A stretch of DNA of 64,000 nucleotides from Eledone cirrhosa (GCA_964016885.1 OZ024744.1:112925033-112989032), one strand, 5' to 3'. Numbered from the stretch's first letter, positions 1 to 14,094 are shown. The notes: a model not told the origin generated them from the sequence alone. Numbers and translations: made by a program.

Positions 1-3000
1 ACACTACCACTACCAATAACACCATCACCACCACCAACAACACTACCACTACCAATAACACTACCACCACCAACACTAGCACTACCATAACACCACCACC
101 AACACTACCATCACTACCACTACCAATAACACCACCATCACCACCACCATCACTACCACTACCAATAACACCACCACACCCACCACCACCAGCACTACCA
201 CTTCCAATAACACCATCACCACCACCACCAACACTACCACTAACACCACCACCACCAACACTACCACTACCAATAATACCACCACCACCACCACCAACAC
301 TACCACTACCAATAACACCATCACCACCACCACCACCAACACTACCACTACCAATAACACCATCACCACCACCACCACCACCATCAACATTACCACTACC
401 TTATACCACCATCACCACCACCGTCAACACTACCACTTCCAATACCACCACCACTACCACCAGCACCATCACCACCACCACCACCATCAACACTACCACT
501 ACCAATAACATCATCACCACCACCACCATCAACACTACCACTACCACTAACACCATCACCACCACCACCACCACCAACACTACCACTACCAATAACATCA
601 TCACCACCACCACCATCAACACTACCACTACCAATAACACCATCACCACCACCACCACCAACACTACCACTACCACTAACACCATCACCTCCACCACCAA
701 CACCACCACTACCAATAACACCATCAGCACCACCATCAACACTACCACTGCCAATAACACCATCACCACCACCACCATCAACACTACCACTACCACTAAC
801 ACCATCACCACCACCACCACCATCAACACTACCACTACCAATAACATCATCACCACCACCACCATCAACACTACCACTACCACTAACACCATCACCACCA
901 CCACTACCATCAACACTACCACTACCAATAACATCATCACCACCACCACCATCAACACTACCACTACCAATAACACCATCACCACCACCACCACCAACAC
1001 TACCACTACCACTAACACCATCACCTCCACCACCAACACCACCACTACCAATAACACCATCACCACCACCACCAACACTACCACTACCAATAACACCATC
1101 ACCACTACCACCAACACTACCACTACCACCACCATTACCACCAACACTACCACTACCAATAACACCATCACCACCACCACCAACACTACCACTACCAATA
1201 ACACCATCACCACCACCACCACCAACACTACCACTACCACTAACACCATCACCTCCACCACCAACACCACCACTACCAATAACACCATCACCACTACCAC
1301 CAACACTACCACTACCACCACCATTACCACCAACACTACCACTACCAATAACACCATCACCTCCACCACCAACACTACCACTACCAATAACACCATCACC
1401 ACCACCACCACCAACACTACCACTACCACTAACACCATCACCTCCACCACCAACACCACCACTACCAATAACACCATCACCACTACCACCAACACTACCA
1501 CTACCAATAACACCATCACCACTACCACCAACACTACCACTACCACCACCATTACCACCAACACTACCACTACCAATAACACCATCACCACCACCACCAA
1601 CACTACCACTACCAATAACACCATCACCAACACTACCACTACCACCACCATTACCACCAACACTACCACTACCACTAACTCCATCAACACAACCACCACC
1701 AACACTACCACTACCACCACCATTACCACCAACACTACCACTACCACTAACTCCATCAACACAACCACCACCAACACTACCACTACCACCAACACTACCA
1801 CCACTACCAATACCACCACCAACACTACCACTACCAATAACACCATCACCACCACCAACACTACCACTACCAATAACACTACCACCACTACCAATACCAC
1901 CACCAACACTACCACTACCAATAACACCACCACCAACACTACCACCACCACCAACACTACCACTAACACCATCACCACCACCACCAACACTACCACTTCC
2001 AATAACACCATCACTACCACTACCACCATCAACACTACCACTACCAATACCACCATCACCACCACCACCACCAACACTACCACTACCAATACCACTATCA
2101 CCACCACCAACACTACCACTACCAATAACACCACCACCACCACCAACACTACCACTACCAATGACACCACCACCAACACTACCACTACCAATACCACTAT
2201 CACCACCACCAACACTACCACTACCAATACCACTATCACCACCACCAACACTACCACTACCAATAACACCATCACCACCACCACCACCAACACTGCCACT
2301 ACCAATAACACCATCACCACCACCACCACCAACACTACCACTACCAATAACACCATCACCACCACCACCACCAACACTGCCACTACCAATAACACCATCA
2401 CCACCACCACCAACACTACCACTACCAATAACACCATCACCACCACCACCAACACTACCACTACCAATAACACCATCACCACCACCACCACCACCAACAC
2501 TACCACTACCAATAACACCATCACCACCACCACCAACACTACCACTACCAATAACACCATCACCAACACTACCACTACCAATAACACCATCACCACCACC
2601 ACCAACACTACCACTACCAATAACACCATCACCACCACCACCAACACTACCACTACCAATAACACCATCACCACCACCACCAACACTACCACTACCAATA
2701 ACACCATCACCACCACCACCAACACTACCACTACCAATAACACCATCACCACCACCACCAACACTACCACTACCAATAACACCATCACCACCACCACCAA
2801 CACTACCACTACCAATAACACCATCACCACCACCACCACCACTACCACTACCAATAACACCACCACCATCACCACCACCAACACTACCACTACCAATACC
2901 AATAACACCACCACCAACACTACCACTACCAATACCATCATCACCATCACCACCACCACCACCAACACTACCACTACCAATAACACCACCACCAACACTA

Positions 3001-6000
3001 TCACTACCAATACCATCATCACCATCACCACCACCACCACCAACACTACCACTACCAATAACACCACCACCAACACTACCACTACCAATACCATCATCAC
3101 CATCACCACCACCACCACCAACACTACCACTACCAATAACACCACCACCACCACCAACACTACCACTACCAATAACACCACCACCCCCACCACCACCACC
3201 AACACTACCACTACCAATAACACCATCACCACCACCACCAACACTACCACTACCAATAACACCACCACCACCACCACCAACACTACCACTACCAATAACA
3301 CCATCACCACCACCACCACCAACACTACCACTACCAATAACACCACCACCACCACCACCACCAACACTACCACTACCAATAACACCATCACCACCACCAC
3401 CAACACTACCACTACCAATAACACCATCACCACCACCACCAACACTACCACTACCAATAACACCATCACCACCACCACCACCACTACCACTACCAATAAC
3501 ATCACCACCACCACCACCAACACTACCACTACCAATAACACCACCACCACCACCACCAACACTACCACTACCAATAACACCATCACCACCACCACCACCA
3601 ACACTACCACTACCAATAACACCATCACCACCACCACCACTACCAATAACACCACCACCACCACCACCACCACTACCACTACCAATAACACCACCACCAC
3701 CACCACCAACACTACCACTACCAATAACACCACCACCACCACCACCAACACTACCACTACCAATAACACCATCACCACCACCACCAACACTACCACTACC
3801 AATAACACCACCACCACCACCAACAACACTACCACTACCAATAACACCACCACCACCACCAACAACACTACCACTACCACTACCACTACCAATACCACCA
3901 CCACCACCACCACCAACACTACCACTACCAATAACACCAATAACACCACCACCACCACCACCAACACTACCACTACCAATAACATCACCACCACCACCAC
4001 CAACACTACCACTACCAATAACACCATCACCACTACCACCACCAACACTACCACTACCAATAACACCATCACCACCACCACCAACACTACCACTACCAAT
4101 AACACCATCACCACCACCACCAACACTACCACTACCAATAACACCACCACCACTACCACCACCAACACTACCACTACCAATAACACCATCACCACCACCA
4201 CCAACACTACCACTACCAATAACACCACCACCACTACCACCACCAACACTACCACTACCAATAACATCACCACCACCACCACCACCAACACTACCACTAC
4301 CAATAACACCATCATCACCACCACCAACACTACCACTACCAATAACACCACCACCACCACCACCAACACTACCACTAGCAATACCACCACCACCACCACC
4401 ACCAACACTACCACTACCACTACCAATACCACCATCACCACCACCACCACCAACACTACCACTACCAATAACACCACCACCACCACCACCAACACTACCA
4501 CTACCAATACCACCACCACCACCACCATCACTACCATCACCACCACTACCATCACCACCACCACCAACACTACCACTACCAATACCACCATCACCACCAC
4601 CACCACCACCAACACTACCACTACCAATAACACCATCACCACCACCACCAACACTACCACCAACACTACCACTACCAATAACACCATCACCACCACCACC
4701 AACACTACCACTACCAATAACACCACCACCACCACCACCAACACTACCACTACCAATAACACCATCACCACCACCACCACCACTACCACTACCAATAACA
4801 CCATCACCACCACCACCACCACCACCAACACTACCACTACCAATAACACCATCACCACCATCACCACCACCACCAACACTACCACTACCAATAACACCAT
4901 CACCACCACCACCAACACTACCACTACCAATAACACCATCACCACCACCACCAACACTACCACTACCAATACCACCACCACCACCACCACCAACACTACC
5001 ACTACCAATAACACCATCAACACCACCACCAACACTACCACTACCAATAACACCATCACCACCAACACTACCACTACCAATACCACCAAAACCACCACCA
5101 CCACCAACACTACCACTACCAATAACACCATCACCACCACCACCACCAACACTACCACTACCAATAACACCACCACCACCACCACCAACACTACCACTAC
5201 CAATAACACCATCACCACCACCAACAACAACACTACCACTACCAATAACACCACCACCACCACCACCACCAACACTACCACTACCAATACCACCACCACC
5301 ACCACCATCACTACCACTACCAATAACAGCATCACCACCACCACCAACACTACCACTACCAATAACACCATCACCACCACCACCAACACTACCACTACCA
5401 ATAACACCATCACCACCACCACCACCACCATCAACATTACCACTACCTTATACCACCATCACCACCACCGTCAACACTACCACTTCCAATACCACCACCA
5501 CTACCACCACCACCAACACTACCACTAACACCATCACCACCACCACCACCATCAACACTACCACTACCAATAACATCATCATCACCACCACCACCAACAC
5601 TACCACTACCAATAACACCATCACCACCATCAACATTACCACTACCTTATACCACCATCACCACCACCGTCAACACTACCACTACCAATACCACCACCAC
5701 CACCACCATCACTACCACTACCAATAACAGCATCACCACCACCAACAACACTACCACTACCTTATACCACCATCACCACCACCGTCAACACTACCACTTC
5801 CAATACCACCACCACCACCACCAACACTACCACTAACACCATCACCACCACCACCACCATCAACACTACCACTACCAATAACACCATCACCACCACCACC
5901 ACCAACACTACCACTACCACTAACACCATCACCTCCACCACCACCATCAACACTACCACTACCAATAACACCATCACCACCACCACCACCAACACCACCA

Positions 6001-6708
6001 CTACCACTAACACCATCACCACCACCACCACCATCAACACTACCACTACCAATAACACCATCACCACCACCACCACCAACACCACCACTACCAATAACAC
6101 CATCACCCCCACCATCAACACTACCACTACCAATAACACCATCACCATCACCACCACCAACACTACCACTAACACCATCACCACCACCACCACCATCAAC
6201 ACTACCACTACCAATAACATCATCACCACCACCACCATCAACACTACCACTACCAATAACATCATCACCACCACCGCCACCAACACTACCACTAAGACCA
6301 TCACCACCACCATCAACACTACCACTACCACTAACACCATCACCACCACCACCAACACTCCCACTACCAATAACACCATCACCACAACCACCACCAACAC
6401 TACCAATAACACCATCACCATCAACACTACCACTACCATAACGCCAACACTACCACTACCATAACACCACCACCACCAACGCTACCACTACCAATAATAC
6501 CATCACCACCACCACCACCATCAACACTACCAATACCAATAACACCATCACCACCACCAACACTACCACTACCAATAACACCATCACCACCACCACCAAC
6601 ACTACCACTACCAATAACACCATCACTACCACCATCAACAACACTATCTTCAGCACTACCACTATCTCCACCAACAACATCATCAACACCACTACCAGCA
6701 CCACTATC
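1..6708. repeat. CCA-rich minisatellite, about 39-bp unit (array continues off the left edge)
   Basis: An almost unbroken array built from CCA/ACC triplets. The common unit is about 39 bp (variants of 33, 36 and 42 bp) and reads roughly ACACTACCACTACCAATAAC followed by a run of CACCATCACC and CCA triplets. Unit lengths change in steps of three, as expected from triplet slippage. Because of this, long stop-free frames exist on both strands: 2161-5727 on + (Thr/Pro/Leu/Ile repeats) and 401-5443 on - (Val/Leu/Met repeats). I regard both as by-products. A longer landmark containing ACCTTATACCACCATCACC recurs near 395, 5445, 5645 and 5757, so the array has also grown by block duplication. The last 300 bp decay into irregular ACC-rich sequence before unique DNA begins. 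Confidence 0.95.
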
Positions 6709-7195
6709 ACTGATTGAATTAGTATTTATTATAATTGGAGGTCAGAAACTGTGGTGGCATCATCAGTATCCGGCTTTCAGTATCCGGGTCCCTGTCTATT
6801 GGTTCTATCTAGGTCGACTATGCATGTTACTAATTAGTTGTCTGAATATGCGACTATGTGCATTTGTGGACAGCTTATGGTATCCCTAACAGTTAATCTA
6901 ACTAGGAATCTATCTAAATACGATCTAGATGATCCAGTGCAGTTACTCCACATCCTCAGTCGATATCTATCAGCCAATTGGAATTGGCTGATACAATTTG
7001 AGGCTATTACACCCCCTTCTACTATCACATGCCCCTACATAGTCCCAACATATGTCCAAAATGTCATTCCAGTCCCATGTTAACAGTAAAGAGTGAGACG
7101 TTCCAAGGAAAGACTCCAGACATTTAAAGAACTCTGGCTATGATGTCCCAGTCAGGGCATAGACGTCCACCAACTAAAAGCTTCACTTTCACCAG
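6709..7195. other. Short unique segment with a perfect 12-bp hairpin
   Basis: No gene or known repeat recognised. The one structural feature is an inverted repeat at 6968-6993: two 12-bp arms (TATCAGCCAATT and its complement) around a GG centre. Short open frames on both strands here look like chance. Confidence 0.5.
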
Positions 7196-7415
7196 TAGAT
7201 AGATTGATAGATATATAATGTTGATAGCTAGGTAGATAGATAGTGAAATACATGTAACTAGACAGATAGATAGGTAGATAGATATCTTTCTTTATTTATT
7301 TAAATAGATAGAAAGATAGATTAAATAGATTTATAGATAGATAGATAGATAGATAGATAGATGTATAGATAATTAGGTAGGTAGGTAGATAGATAGATGT
7401 AGTTAGTTAGTAGGT
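7196..7415. repeat. Interrupted TAGA tetranucleotide microsatellite
   Basis: Runs of TAGATAGATAGA with interruptions by TTTATTTAT and GGTAGGTA. The cleanest stretch is near 7330-7362. Confidence 0.9.
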
Positions 7416-7691
7416 AGTTAGGTCGGTAGGGAGGATGGAGATGCAAGGAATGAAAAACATTAATTTGATAGTTCAGAGATAAAATTCTAAAAACAGGGAT
7501 AATTGTTGTCCCAGATTTTAAATGGAATTTGTTGAAATAAGGATTCTACAGGCCTGCTGAATGATTCTTCCAATATTTTTAGTTCTAAATATTTACAGTC
7601 CATCCTGTATGAGAATTAAGTATTTTATAGCTATCAAAATAACTGGAAGAAATAACTCAGTGATTTTTTCTTGTTTATTTTCTTATTTCAC
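7416..7691. other. Unique AT-rich spacer
   Basis: About 275 bp between two tandem arrays. I see no coding, RNA or mobile-element signal. Confidence 0.4.
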
Positions 7692-9956
7692 TCACTCCTA
7701 GCAAGACAATAAAGCCACTAAAATATAAGAGGTTACTGAGAAGGGAGAAGGTCAAGACAGAGGGAACATAGTCCCAAGTAAGGCAATAAAGCCACTAAAA
7801 TATAAGGGTTACTGAGAGGGGAGGACAAAACAGGGAGACCATAACCCCAAGCAAGGCAATAAAGCCACTAAAATATAAGGGGTTACTGAGAAGGGAGAAG
7901 GACAAGACAGAGAGAACATAATCCGAAGGTAGGCAATAAACCCACTAAAATATAAGGGGTTACTGAGAAGGAAGGACAACACAGGGAGAACATAACCCCA
8001 AGTAAGGCAATAAAGCCACTAAAATATAAGGGGCTACTGAGAAGGGAGGACAAGACAGAAGAACATAATCCGAAGGTAGGCAATAAAGTCACTAAAATAT
8101 AAGGGGTTACTGAGAAGGAAGGACAAAACAGGGAGAACATAACCCCAAGTAAGGCAATAAAGCCACTAAAATATAAGGGGTTACTGAGAAGGGAGAAGGA
8201 CAAGACAGAGAGAACATAATCCGAAGGTAGGCAATAAAGTCACTAAAATATAAGGGGTTACTGAGAAGGAAGGACAACACAGGGAGAACATAACCCCAAG
8301 TAAGGCAATAAAGCCACTAAAATATAAGGGGCTACTGAGAAGGGAGAAGGACAAGACAGAGAGAACATAATCCGAAGGTAGGCAATAAAGTCACTAAAAT
8401 ATAAGGGGTTACTGAGAAGGAAGGACAACACAGGGAGAACATAACCCCAAGTAAGGCAATAAAGCCACTAAAATATAAGGGGCTACTGAGAAGGGAGAAG
8501 GACAAAACAGGGAGAACATAACCCCAAGTAAGGCAATAAAACCACTAAAATATAAGGGGTTACTGAGAAGGGAGAAGGACAAGACAGAGAGAACATAATC
8601 CGAAGGTAGGCAATAAAGTCACTAACATACAAGGGGTTACTGAGAAGGAAGGACAACACAGGGAGAATATAACCCCAAGTAAGGCAATAAAGCCACTAAA
8701 ATATAAAGGGTTACTGAGAAGGGAGAAGGACAAGACAGAGAGAGCATAATCCGAAGGTAGGCAATAAAGTCACTAAAATATAAGAGGTTACTGAGAAGGA
8801 AGGACAAAACAAGGAGAACATAACCCCAAGTAAGGCAATAAAGCCACTAAAATATAAGGGGCTACTGAGAAGGGAGAAGGACAAGACAGAGAGAACATAA
8901 TCCGAAGGTAGGCAATAAAGTCACTAAAATATAAGGGGTTACTGAGAAGGAAGGACAAAACAGGGAGAACATAATCCCAAGTAAGGCAATAAAGCCACTA
9001 AAATATAAGGGGCTACTGAGAAGGGAGAAGGACAAAACAGGGAGAACATAACCCCAAGTAAGGCAATAAAGCCACTAAAATATAAGGGGTTACTGAGAAG
9101 GGAGAAGGACAAGACAGAGAGAACATAATCCGAAGGTAGGCAATAAAGTCACTAACATACAAGTGGTTACTGAGAAGGAAGGACAACACAGGGAGAATAT
9201 AACCCCAAGTAAGGCAATAAAGTCACTAAAATATAAGGGGTTACTGAGAAGGGAGAAGGACAAGACAGAGAGAACATAATCCGAAGGTAGGCAATAAAGT
9301 CACTAAAATATAAGGGGTTACTGAGAGGGGAGAAGGACAAGACAAAGAGAACATAATCCGAAGGTAGGCAATAAAGTCACTAAAATATAAGGGGTTACTG
9401 AGAAGGGAGAAGGACAAGACAGAGAGAACATAATCCGAAGGTAGGCAATAAAGTCACTAAAATATAAGGAGTTACTGAGAAGGAAGGACAACACAGGGAG
9501 AACATAACCCCAAGTAAGGCAATAAAGCCACTAAAATATAAGGGGGTTACTGAGAAGGAAGGACAAAACAGGGAGAACATAACCCCAAGTAAGGCAATAG
9601 AGCCACTAAAATATAAGGGGCTACTGAGAAGGGAGAAGGACAAAACAGGGAGAACATAATCCCTAGTAAAGGAATAAAACCACTAAAATATAAGGGGTTA
9701 CTGAGAAGGGAGAAGGACAAAACAGGGAGAACATAATCCCTAGTAAGGGAATAAAACCACTAAAATATAAGGGGCTACTGAGAAGGGAGAAGGACAAAAC
9801 AGGGAGAACATAATCCCTAGTAAGGGAATAAAACCACTAAAATATAAGGGGTTACTGAGAAGGGAGAAGGACAAAACAGGGAGAACATAATCCCTAGTAA
9901 GGCAATAAAGCCACTAAAATATAAGGGGTTACTGAGAAGGGAGAAGGACAAGGCAA
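7692..9956. repeat. Minisatellite of alternating 77- and 74-bp monomers, about 30 copies
   Basis: Every copy contains GCAATAAAG[C/T]CACTAAAATATAAG, then GGTTACTGAGAAGG, then a purine-rich AGAACATAA segment. Two monomer types are visible. One is 77 bp with GGGAGAAGGACAAGACAGAG and ends in ATCCG. The other is 74 bp with GGAAGGACAACACAGGG and ends in ACCCC. Over much of 7.9-9.3 kb they alternate, giving a dimer near 151 bp; the last five copies (about 9650-9950) become a single homogenised type with CCCTAGTAAGG. Minus-strand open frames at 7883-8203 and 9395-9643 are translations of the repeat and show no independent coding signal. Confidence 0.93.
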
Positions 9957-10495
9957 TCATATCACCATGTTTTGATTTTGTATGTCAGAAAGTAGCTTTG
10001 TATTTTAGTTTTTGTGGGAAGAATTTCCAAATTTTGTTCTGAACAGAGCCCAAGTAGCTTCAGATTATTGGCATTAATTTTACCAACAATCAACTACATT
10101 CCATGTCTCATAATTTCTGCCTAGTTGTGCATTGGATTTACCAAGAATTATCTGTTTTTCAACATGTGGTGTAAATATGATAAAAATACAAAGGGGATGA
10201 GAATGTCATCTTAGTTTTCTCACTGGAAACAAAGATAGCATTCTCATCTACTTTGCAGACTTATGCATGTTAGGCTAATCAGCTGATGTATACTTTAGAA
10301 AATACCATATATTCTCCAGAGTTCAAGTGAGTGACAGAAAGAGATACACAATCTTGTCAAAGGGCAATAACCCTGAAACAGCGTTGTCGATTGTTTCTCC
10401 ATGTCACCGCTAGAACAAAAGGATGGTGGTGGTCATCTAAAAACATACGAGAATGAGACAGTTTGCTTGCAAACAGATCAAATATTATTATTATT
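9957..10495. other. Unique sequence, nothing recognised
   Basis: About 540 bp of AT-rich DNA after the minisatellite. No splice-bounded exon, RNA gene or repeat is evident. Confidence 0.4.
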
Positions 10496-10630
10496 AACCT
10501 CGGATGGTCTGAGTTCAAATGCTGCCTTAGGTTTACTTTGCCTTTCATCCTTACGGGGTCGATAAAATAAAGTACCAGTAATACACTGGGATAATTGCTG
10601 GCCTTGTGCCAAAAGTAGAAACAATCATTA
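10496..10630 (+). mobile_element. SINE-A copy, head truncated
   Basis: Contains the SINE-A body: a B-box-like GAGTTCAAATGC, then TTTGCCTTTCATCCTTACGG, GGTCGATAAAATAAAGTACC, and the tail CTTGTGCCAAAAGTAGAAAC running into ATT repeats. The tRNA-like 5' part is missing. It lies directly upstream of a fuller copy. The body matches what I recall of tRNA-derived octopus SINEs; the exact family name (OK, OR1, OR2) is not assigned. Confidence 0.85.
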
Positions 10631-10641
10631 TTATTCGATAT

Positions 10642-10831
10642 GCGGTGGATTGGCAGTATCGGTAGAGCGTCGGACGTTATGCTTTCCAGCATAGTTACGT
10701 CCCTTTACTACAGTCTGAGTTCAAATCCCGCTGAGGTTTACTTTGCCTTTCATCCTTACAGGGTCGATAAAATAAAGTACCAGTAATACACTGGGATAAT
10801 TGCTGGCCTTGTGCCAAAAGTAGAAACAATT
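10642..10831 (+). mobile_element. SINE-A, nearly full length, with 15-bp target-site duplication
   Basis: The tRNA-like head begins GGTGGATTGGCAGTATCGG (A-box region) and has the B box GAGTTCAAATCCC, followed by the SINE-A body and an ATT tail. The 15-mer ATTATTATTCGATAT occurs immediately before (10627-10641) and after (10832-10846) the copy. This is a clean target-site duplication and shows that this copy inserted into the tail of the preceding one. Confidence 0.9.
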
Positions 10832-10846
10832 ATTATTATTCGATAT

Positions 10847-11460
10847 AAAACTCACAAATACATTCATGTATCCCGCTATGTAAGAGCGAGAAACCAAATT
10901 CTAATTTTGTTTTTTTTCATATATACATTCATGCATGTATATATATGTGTATATATCCATATATCTCGATATGTATATACATGTGTATACAACATACTAA
11001 TTGAGTAATCCCTATATTGGAGAGAATTCCACATTTTCAATTCAACCACCATAACATTTTTTCTCATAGAGCATCCTTCCTCTATTTTCATTAGAGGTCA
11101 CATGACATGTTAACATAGGACTGTTAAATTCATTATCAGAGCAGTACATGCTGCCACACACACACTACAAAGACCAATCTATTGATTTGGGCACTTAGGA
11201 GTGCAATTGCTTGATTGTGTAATATCTGCTGATTTTCTGAACATTGCAGTTTTAATATCTGTAGTTGTGAAGTATATTGCACAGAAATGGATTCCGTCCA
11301 GGAGAGGAATGTATAACATATCTGTACTAAAACACAGCCACTGTACTTGCTATTAACTAATCTTATAGATTCATTTAATGTGTGAGTCTTGGTTGGAGAT
11401 CAATGAATTAGTATCAACAATTTTCATAAACCTCGTATATACATATATAGTTACAGTGAT
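10847..11460. other. AT-rich unique segment with ATATG/CATATA stretch
   Basis: A TATATGTGTATATATCC-type stretch lies near 10920-10990. Otherwise no feature is recognised. Confidence 0.4.
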
Positions 11461-11697
11461 GTGGAGGACATACACATACATAATATGAAAGAGTACTGGT
11501 GGAATGTTCCAGTCAAAACCTCTGTGAAATGCAGGCATAACAGACCAGATATAATGATATGGGGCAGGGAAAAGAAGGCATGCACAGTAGTGGAAGTCAG
11601 CTGCTCAGCAGATGCCAATATAATGAAAAGGAGAATATTTATGCAGAACTAATAAGAAATCTGCAGATACTCCACTCTGACTATACCTATAGCTAAT
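11461..11697 (+). pseudogene. Fragment of a LINE restriction-like endonuclease domain
   Basis: The + strand reads KTSVKCRHNRPDIMIW, then EKKACTVVEVSCSADANI. After a frameshift near 11640 it continues ELIRNLQILHSDYTYS to a stop at about 11697. The RPD...D/E-V-S-C pattern resembles the PD-(D/E)XK endonuclease at the C terminus of R2-type LINEs, and the LIRNLQILHSDY continuation is typical of the same proteins. No reverse transcriptase remains upstream, so this is a short 3' relic. It is not the same family as the larger endonuclease-type LINE at 23.0-24.4 kb. Confidence 0.6.
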
Positions 11698-11720
11698 TAG
11701 GAATTTACAAGTACAAACCA

Positions 11721-12063
11721 TGGAGGCACATGGCTTAGTGGTTAGAGCATTGGGCTTGAAATCGAAAGGTTGTGAGTTCAATTCTCAGACCGGGTGATGT
11801 GTTGTTTCCTTGAGCAAGACACTTTATTTCACATTGCTCCAGTTTACTCAGCTGTAGAAATGAGATGATAGGGACTGGGGTCCATATCATTCCACTGCAA
11901 AGTAGTCGTGGAGGTGCCACGGAAAAAAAGCACCCAGCACACACTGTAAATGAGGTTGGTGTTAGGAAGGGCATCCAGCTGTAGAAATCAAGCCAGACTC
12001 AGTTCCCGTCCCACCCTTGCAAGCAGGGAAAAAGCGGACGTAAAATGATGATGATGATGATGA
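11721..12063 (+). mobile_element. SINE-B, full-length tRNA-derived SINE
   Basis: Begins TGGAGGCACATGGCTTAGTG with an A box (TGGCTTAGTGGTTAGAGC) and a B box (GTGAGTTCAATTCTC) spaced as in a tRNA. Then follows a unique body including TGTTAGGAAGGGCATCCAG, and the tail CACCCTTGCAAGCAGGGAAA ... GTAAAATGATGATGATG. The final ~55 bp are nearly the same as the 3' end of LINE-C in this window. A second full copy is at 49272-49605. Confidence 0.9.
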
Positions 12064-12329
12064 AAAATCCATTAATGGAACTATAAAAATACGTAAAACA
12101 TTTAAGAAATACAACATGTAATAACTGCATATTCACATGTATAGGTACAGAACATATACACATAACTCAAAACATACAGAGCCACATATACAATAACACT
12201 TATTGCTGCACACATGCACACTTATTTACCTAGTTGATGGTTAAATTCTAATGAAAGTCTTGTGTCTATGTTAGAAACCAACTCTCTATTGATAAAATTT
12301 TATAAAGTAATGAAACCAGAAGAACATAC
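12064..12329. other. Unique spacer
   Basis: About 265 bp, AT-rich, with scattered ACACATA tracts. Nothing recognised. Confidence 0.4.
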
Positions 12330-13995
12330 ATACACACATAAACACACACATGCATACAAACATACATGATGGCTGCAAACTCTGCTAAGAGTATTGCAAT
12401 CGATTGTCAGATTCAGACGTGTGGCGCTTGGAAATGGCTTTTCAAGCCTGCTAGAGACTTGCACTCCTTCACACATTGATGACAACTTTAGATCTCCCTG
12501 GCCTCAGGTCTTACATCAGGTTGCCCGTGAACCTGCACAACACCGTGGATATCATAGTTCACTGGTTCTCTCTGAACATGACTGCGACTGTGGCTCGGGA
12601 GACCAGATTTGCTGAAGTAAATCCTTCCACACTCAAAGCACTTCAATACAACGGAGACACCAATCATTTCGAGAGATACACCAGGGCATTGCTTACGCAC
12701 ATCCCGTTTAATCTTCTCATGTTCTATGCGTCTGTCCTCAAAATTATGGACACCATCATTCACCATTCCACGTCAAGTTTCTCTTTCAAGAGCTTCTTCT
12801 TCCTAGTCAGCCATCATCAAACCAGTTTTTTTCAATGAGTCCTTTACACAATCTTTGAATCGGAGCTTTGGTTTGTGAGGTGGTCTCTTACCCTCACAAA
12901 GCTCACCATACAAGAGTTATTTTGGGATTCGATCCTCCTCCATTCTGCAGAGGTGTCCGGTCCATCGCAAATGCCATTGATGGATGATACTCTCAATGCT
13001 CCGACACTCACTTCTCTCAAGGACCTCAACATCACTCACATGTATCTGCCACTTGATACCGAGCATCTTTCTGAGACACTGTTGGTGAAACCATTCCACT
13101 CTGTGGATATGCCGTTTGTAGGCAACCCATGTCTCACACACATACAGCAAAGCTGACAGTACACATGCAGCATACACTCTCACCTTGGTCCTCATTGAGA
13201 TTCCTCGCCTGCACCAAAGACGGTCGTTGAGCCTTCCAAATGACTCACTTGCCTTACTAACACGTAGACCAACTTCTGCACCCAGAGAGCAGGTCACACT
13301 CAGAGTACTCCCCAAATACACAAATCTGTCAGCAGCCTTCAGCGTTTGACCGTATACGTGTTTGGAGGGTTCATTGAAAACTTTATCTGGAGCAGGTTGG
13401 TACATGACGACAGTCTTCTTCAGACTGATTGTCAGTCCCAAAGCACTGCACGTATTGGAAAAAGAATCCATAAAGTATTGCATGTCATTCTGGGAGTGTG
13501 CAAAGAGATCACAATCATCTGCATATAAAAATTCTCTGATCAAGATACTCAGTACCTTAGTGTTGGCAGTGAGATGCCTGAGGTTAAACAGCTTGCTGGA
13601 AGTGTGATATCTGAGATAGATACTGTGTTGACAATCCTTGAAGGCCATAAAGAACACCATTGCAAAATACAAGGCAAACGAAGATGGTGCAGTATATCAC
13701 CCTGCTCGACATCATTTTCAACCGAGATTGGCTCAGACAGTTTACCTCCGATATTTATACATGCCTGCATGTCATCGTGGAAGAGCTTGAGCATGTTCAC
13801 AAACTTTTCAGGACAGCCCAATCTCTCCCAAATAACCCACAAAGCCTTCCGATTAACAGTGTCAAATGCCTTGGTCAAATCGACAAAAACTTGGTTTAAG
13901 TCCATGTGCTGCTCAATGGATTTCTCTTGAAGTTGTTTGGCCGAGAAGACCATGTCAACAGTGCCTCTGCTATTCCTAAAGCCCCATTGGGACAT
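12330..13995 (-). pseudogene. LINE-Z copy 1: broken non-LTR retrotransposon reverse transcriptase
   Basis: Read on the minus strand, the copy enters at the RT fingers/palm: QLQEKSIEQHMDL, VDLTKAFDTVNRKALW. It is then frameshifted near 13690 and continues with the catalytic box FLYADDCDLFAHS (YADD codons at 13514-13525), the thumb region LGLTISLKKTVVMYQPAP and VYLGSTLSVTC, then the CETWVAYKRH and LRWTGHLCRMEEDRIPK segments. The C-terminal part (about 12766-12490) is in another frame and holds one recognisable C2H2 finger (CFECGRIYFSKSGLPSHSRSH). The 5' half, including any endonuclease, is missing. The 3' end runs into a degenerate CATA/CACA tail near 12330-12370. At least two frameshifts make it non-functional. 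Confidence 0.85.
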
Positions 13996-14094
13996 ACATA
14001 CATGATGGCTGCTCCCCCATTATTGAGTATGGCCATTGCACTAAAAAAGAAAGAAAGATAAATAAATAATAATAATAATATATCTATCTACCTA

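Noticed and set aside
401..5727. Very long open frames on both strands as genuine repeat-protein genes
   Set aside because: Both are pure translations of a CCA-triplet array, with no start context, signal peptide, splice signal or non-repetitive domain. Openness is explained by slippage in units of three.
7883..9643. Hydrophobic minus-strand frames of 82-106 codons as membrane proteins
   Set aside because: They repeat with the 74/77-bp monomer and break wherever monomer length shifts the frame.
10642..10740. Functional tRNA genes at SINE heads (also 11721, 24434, 49272, 55528)
   Set aside because: A and B boxes are present, but acceptor and anticodon stems do not pair well and each is fused to a SINE body and tail.
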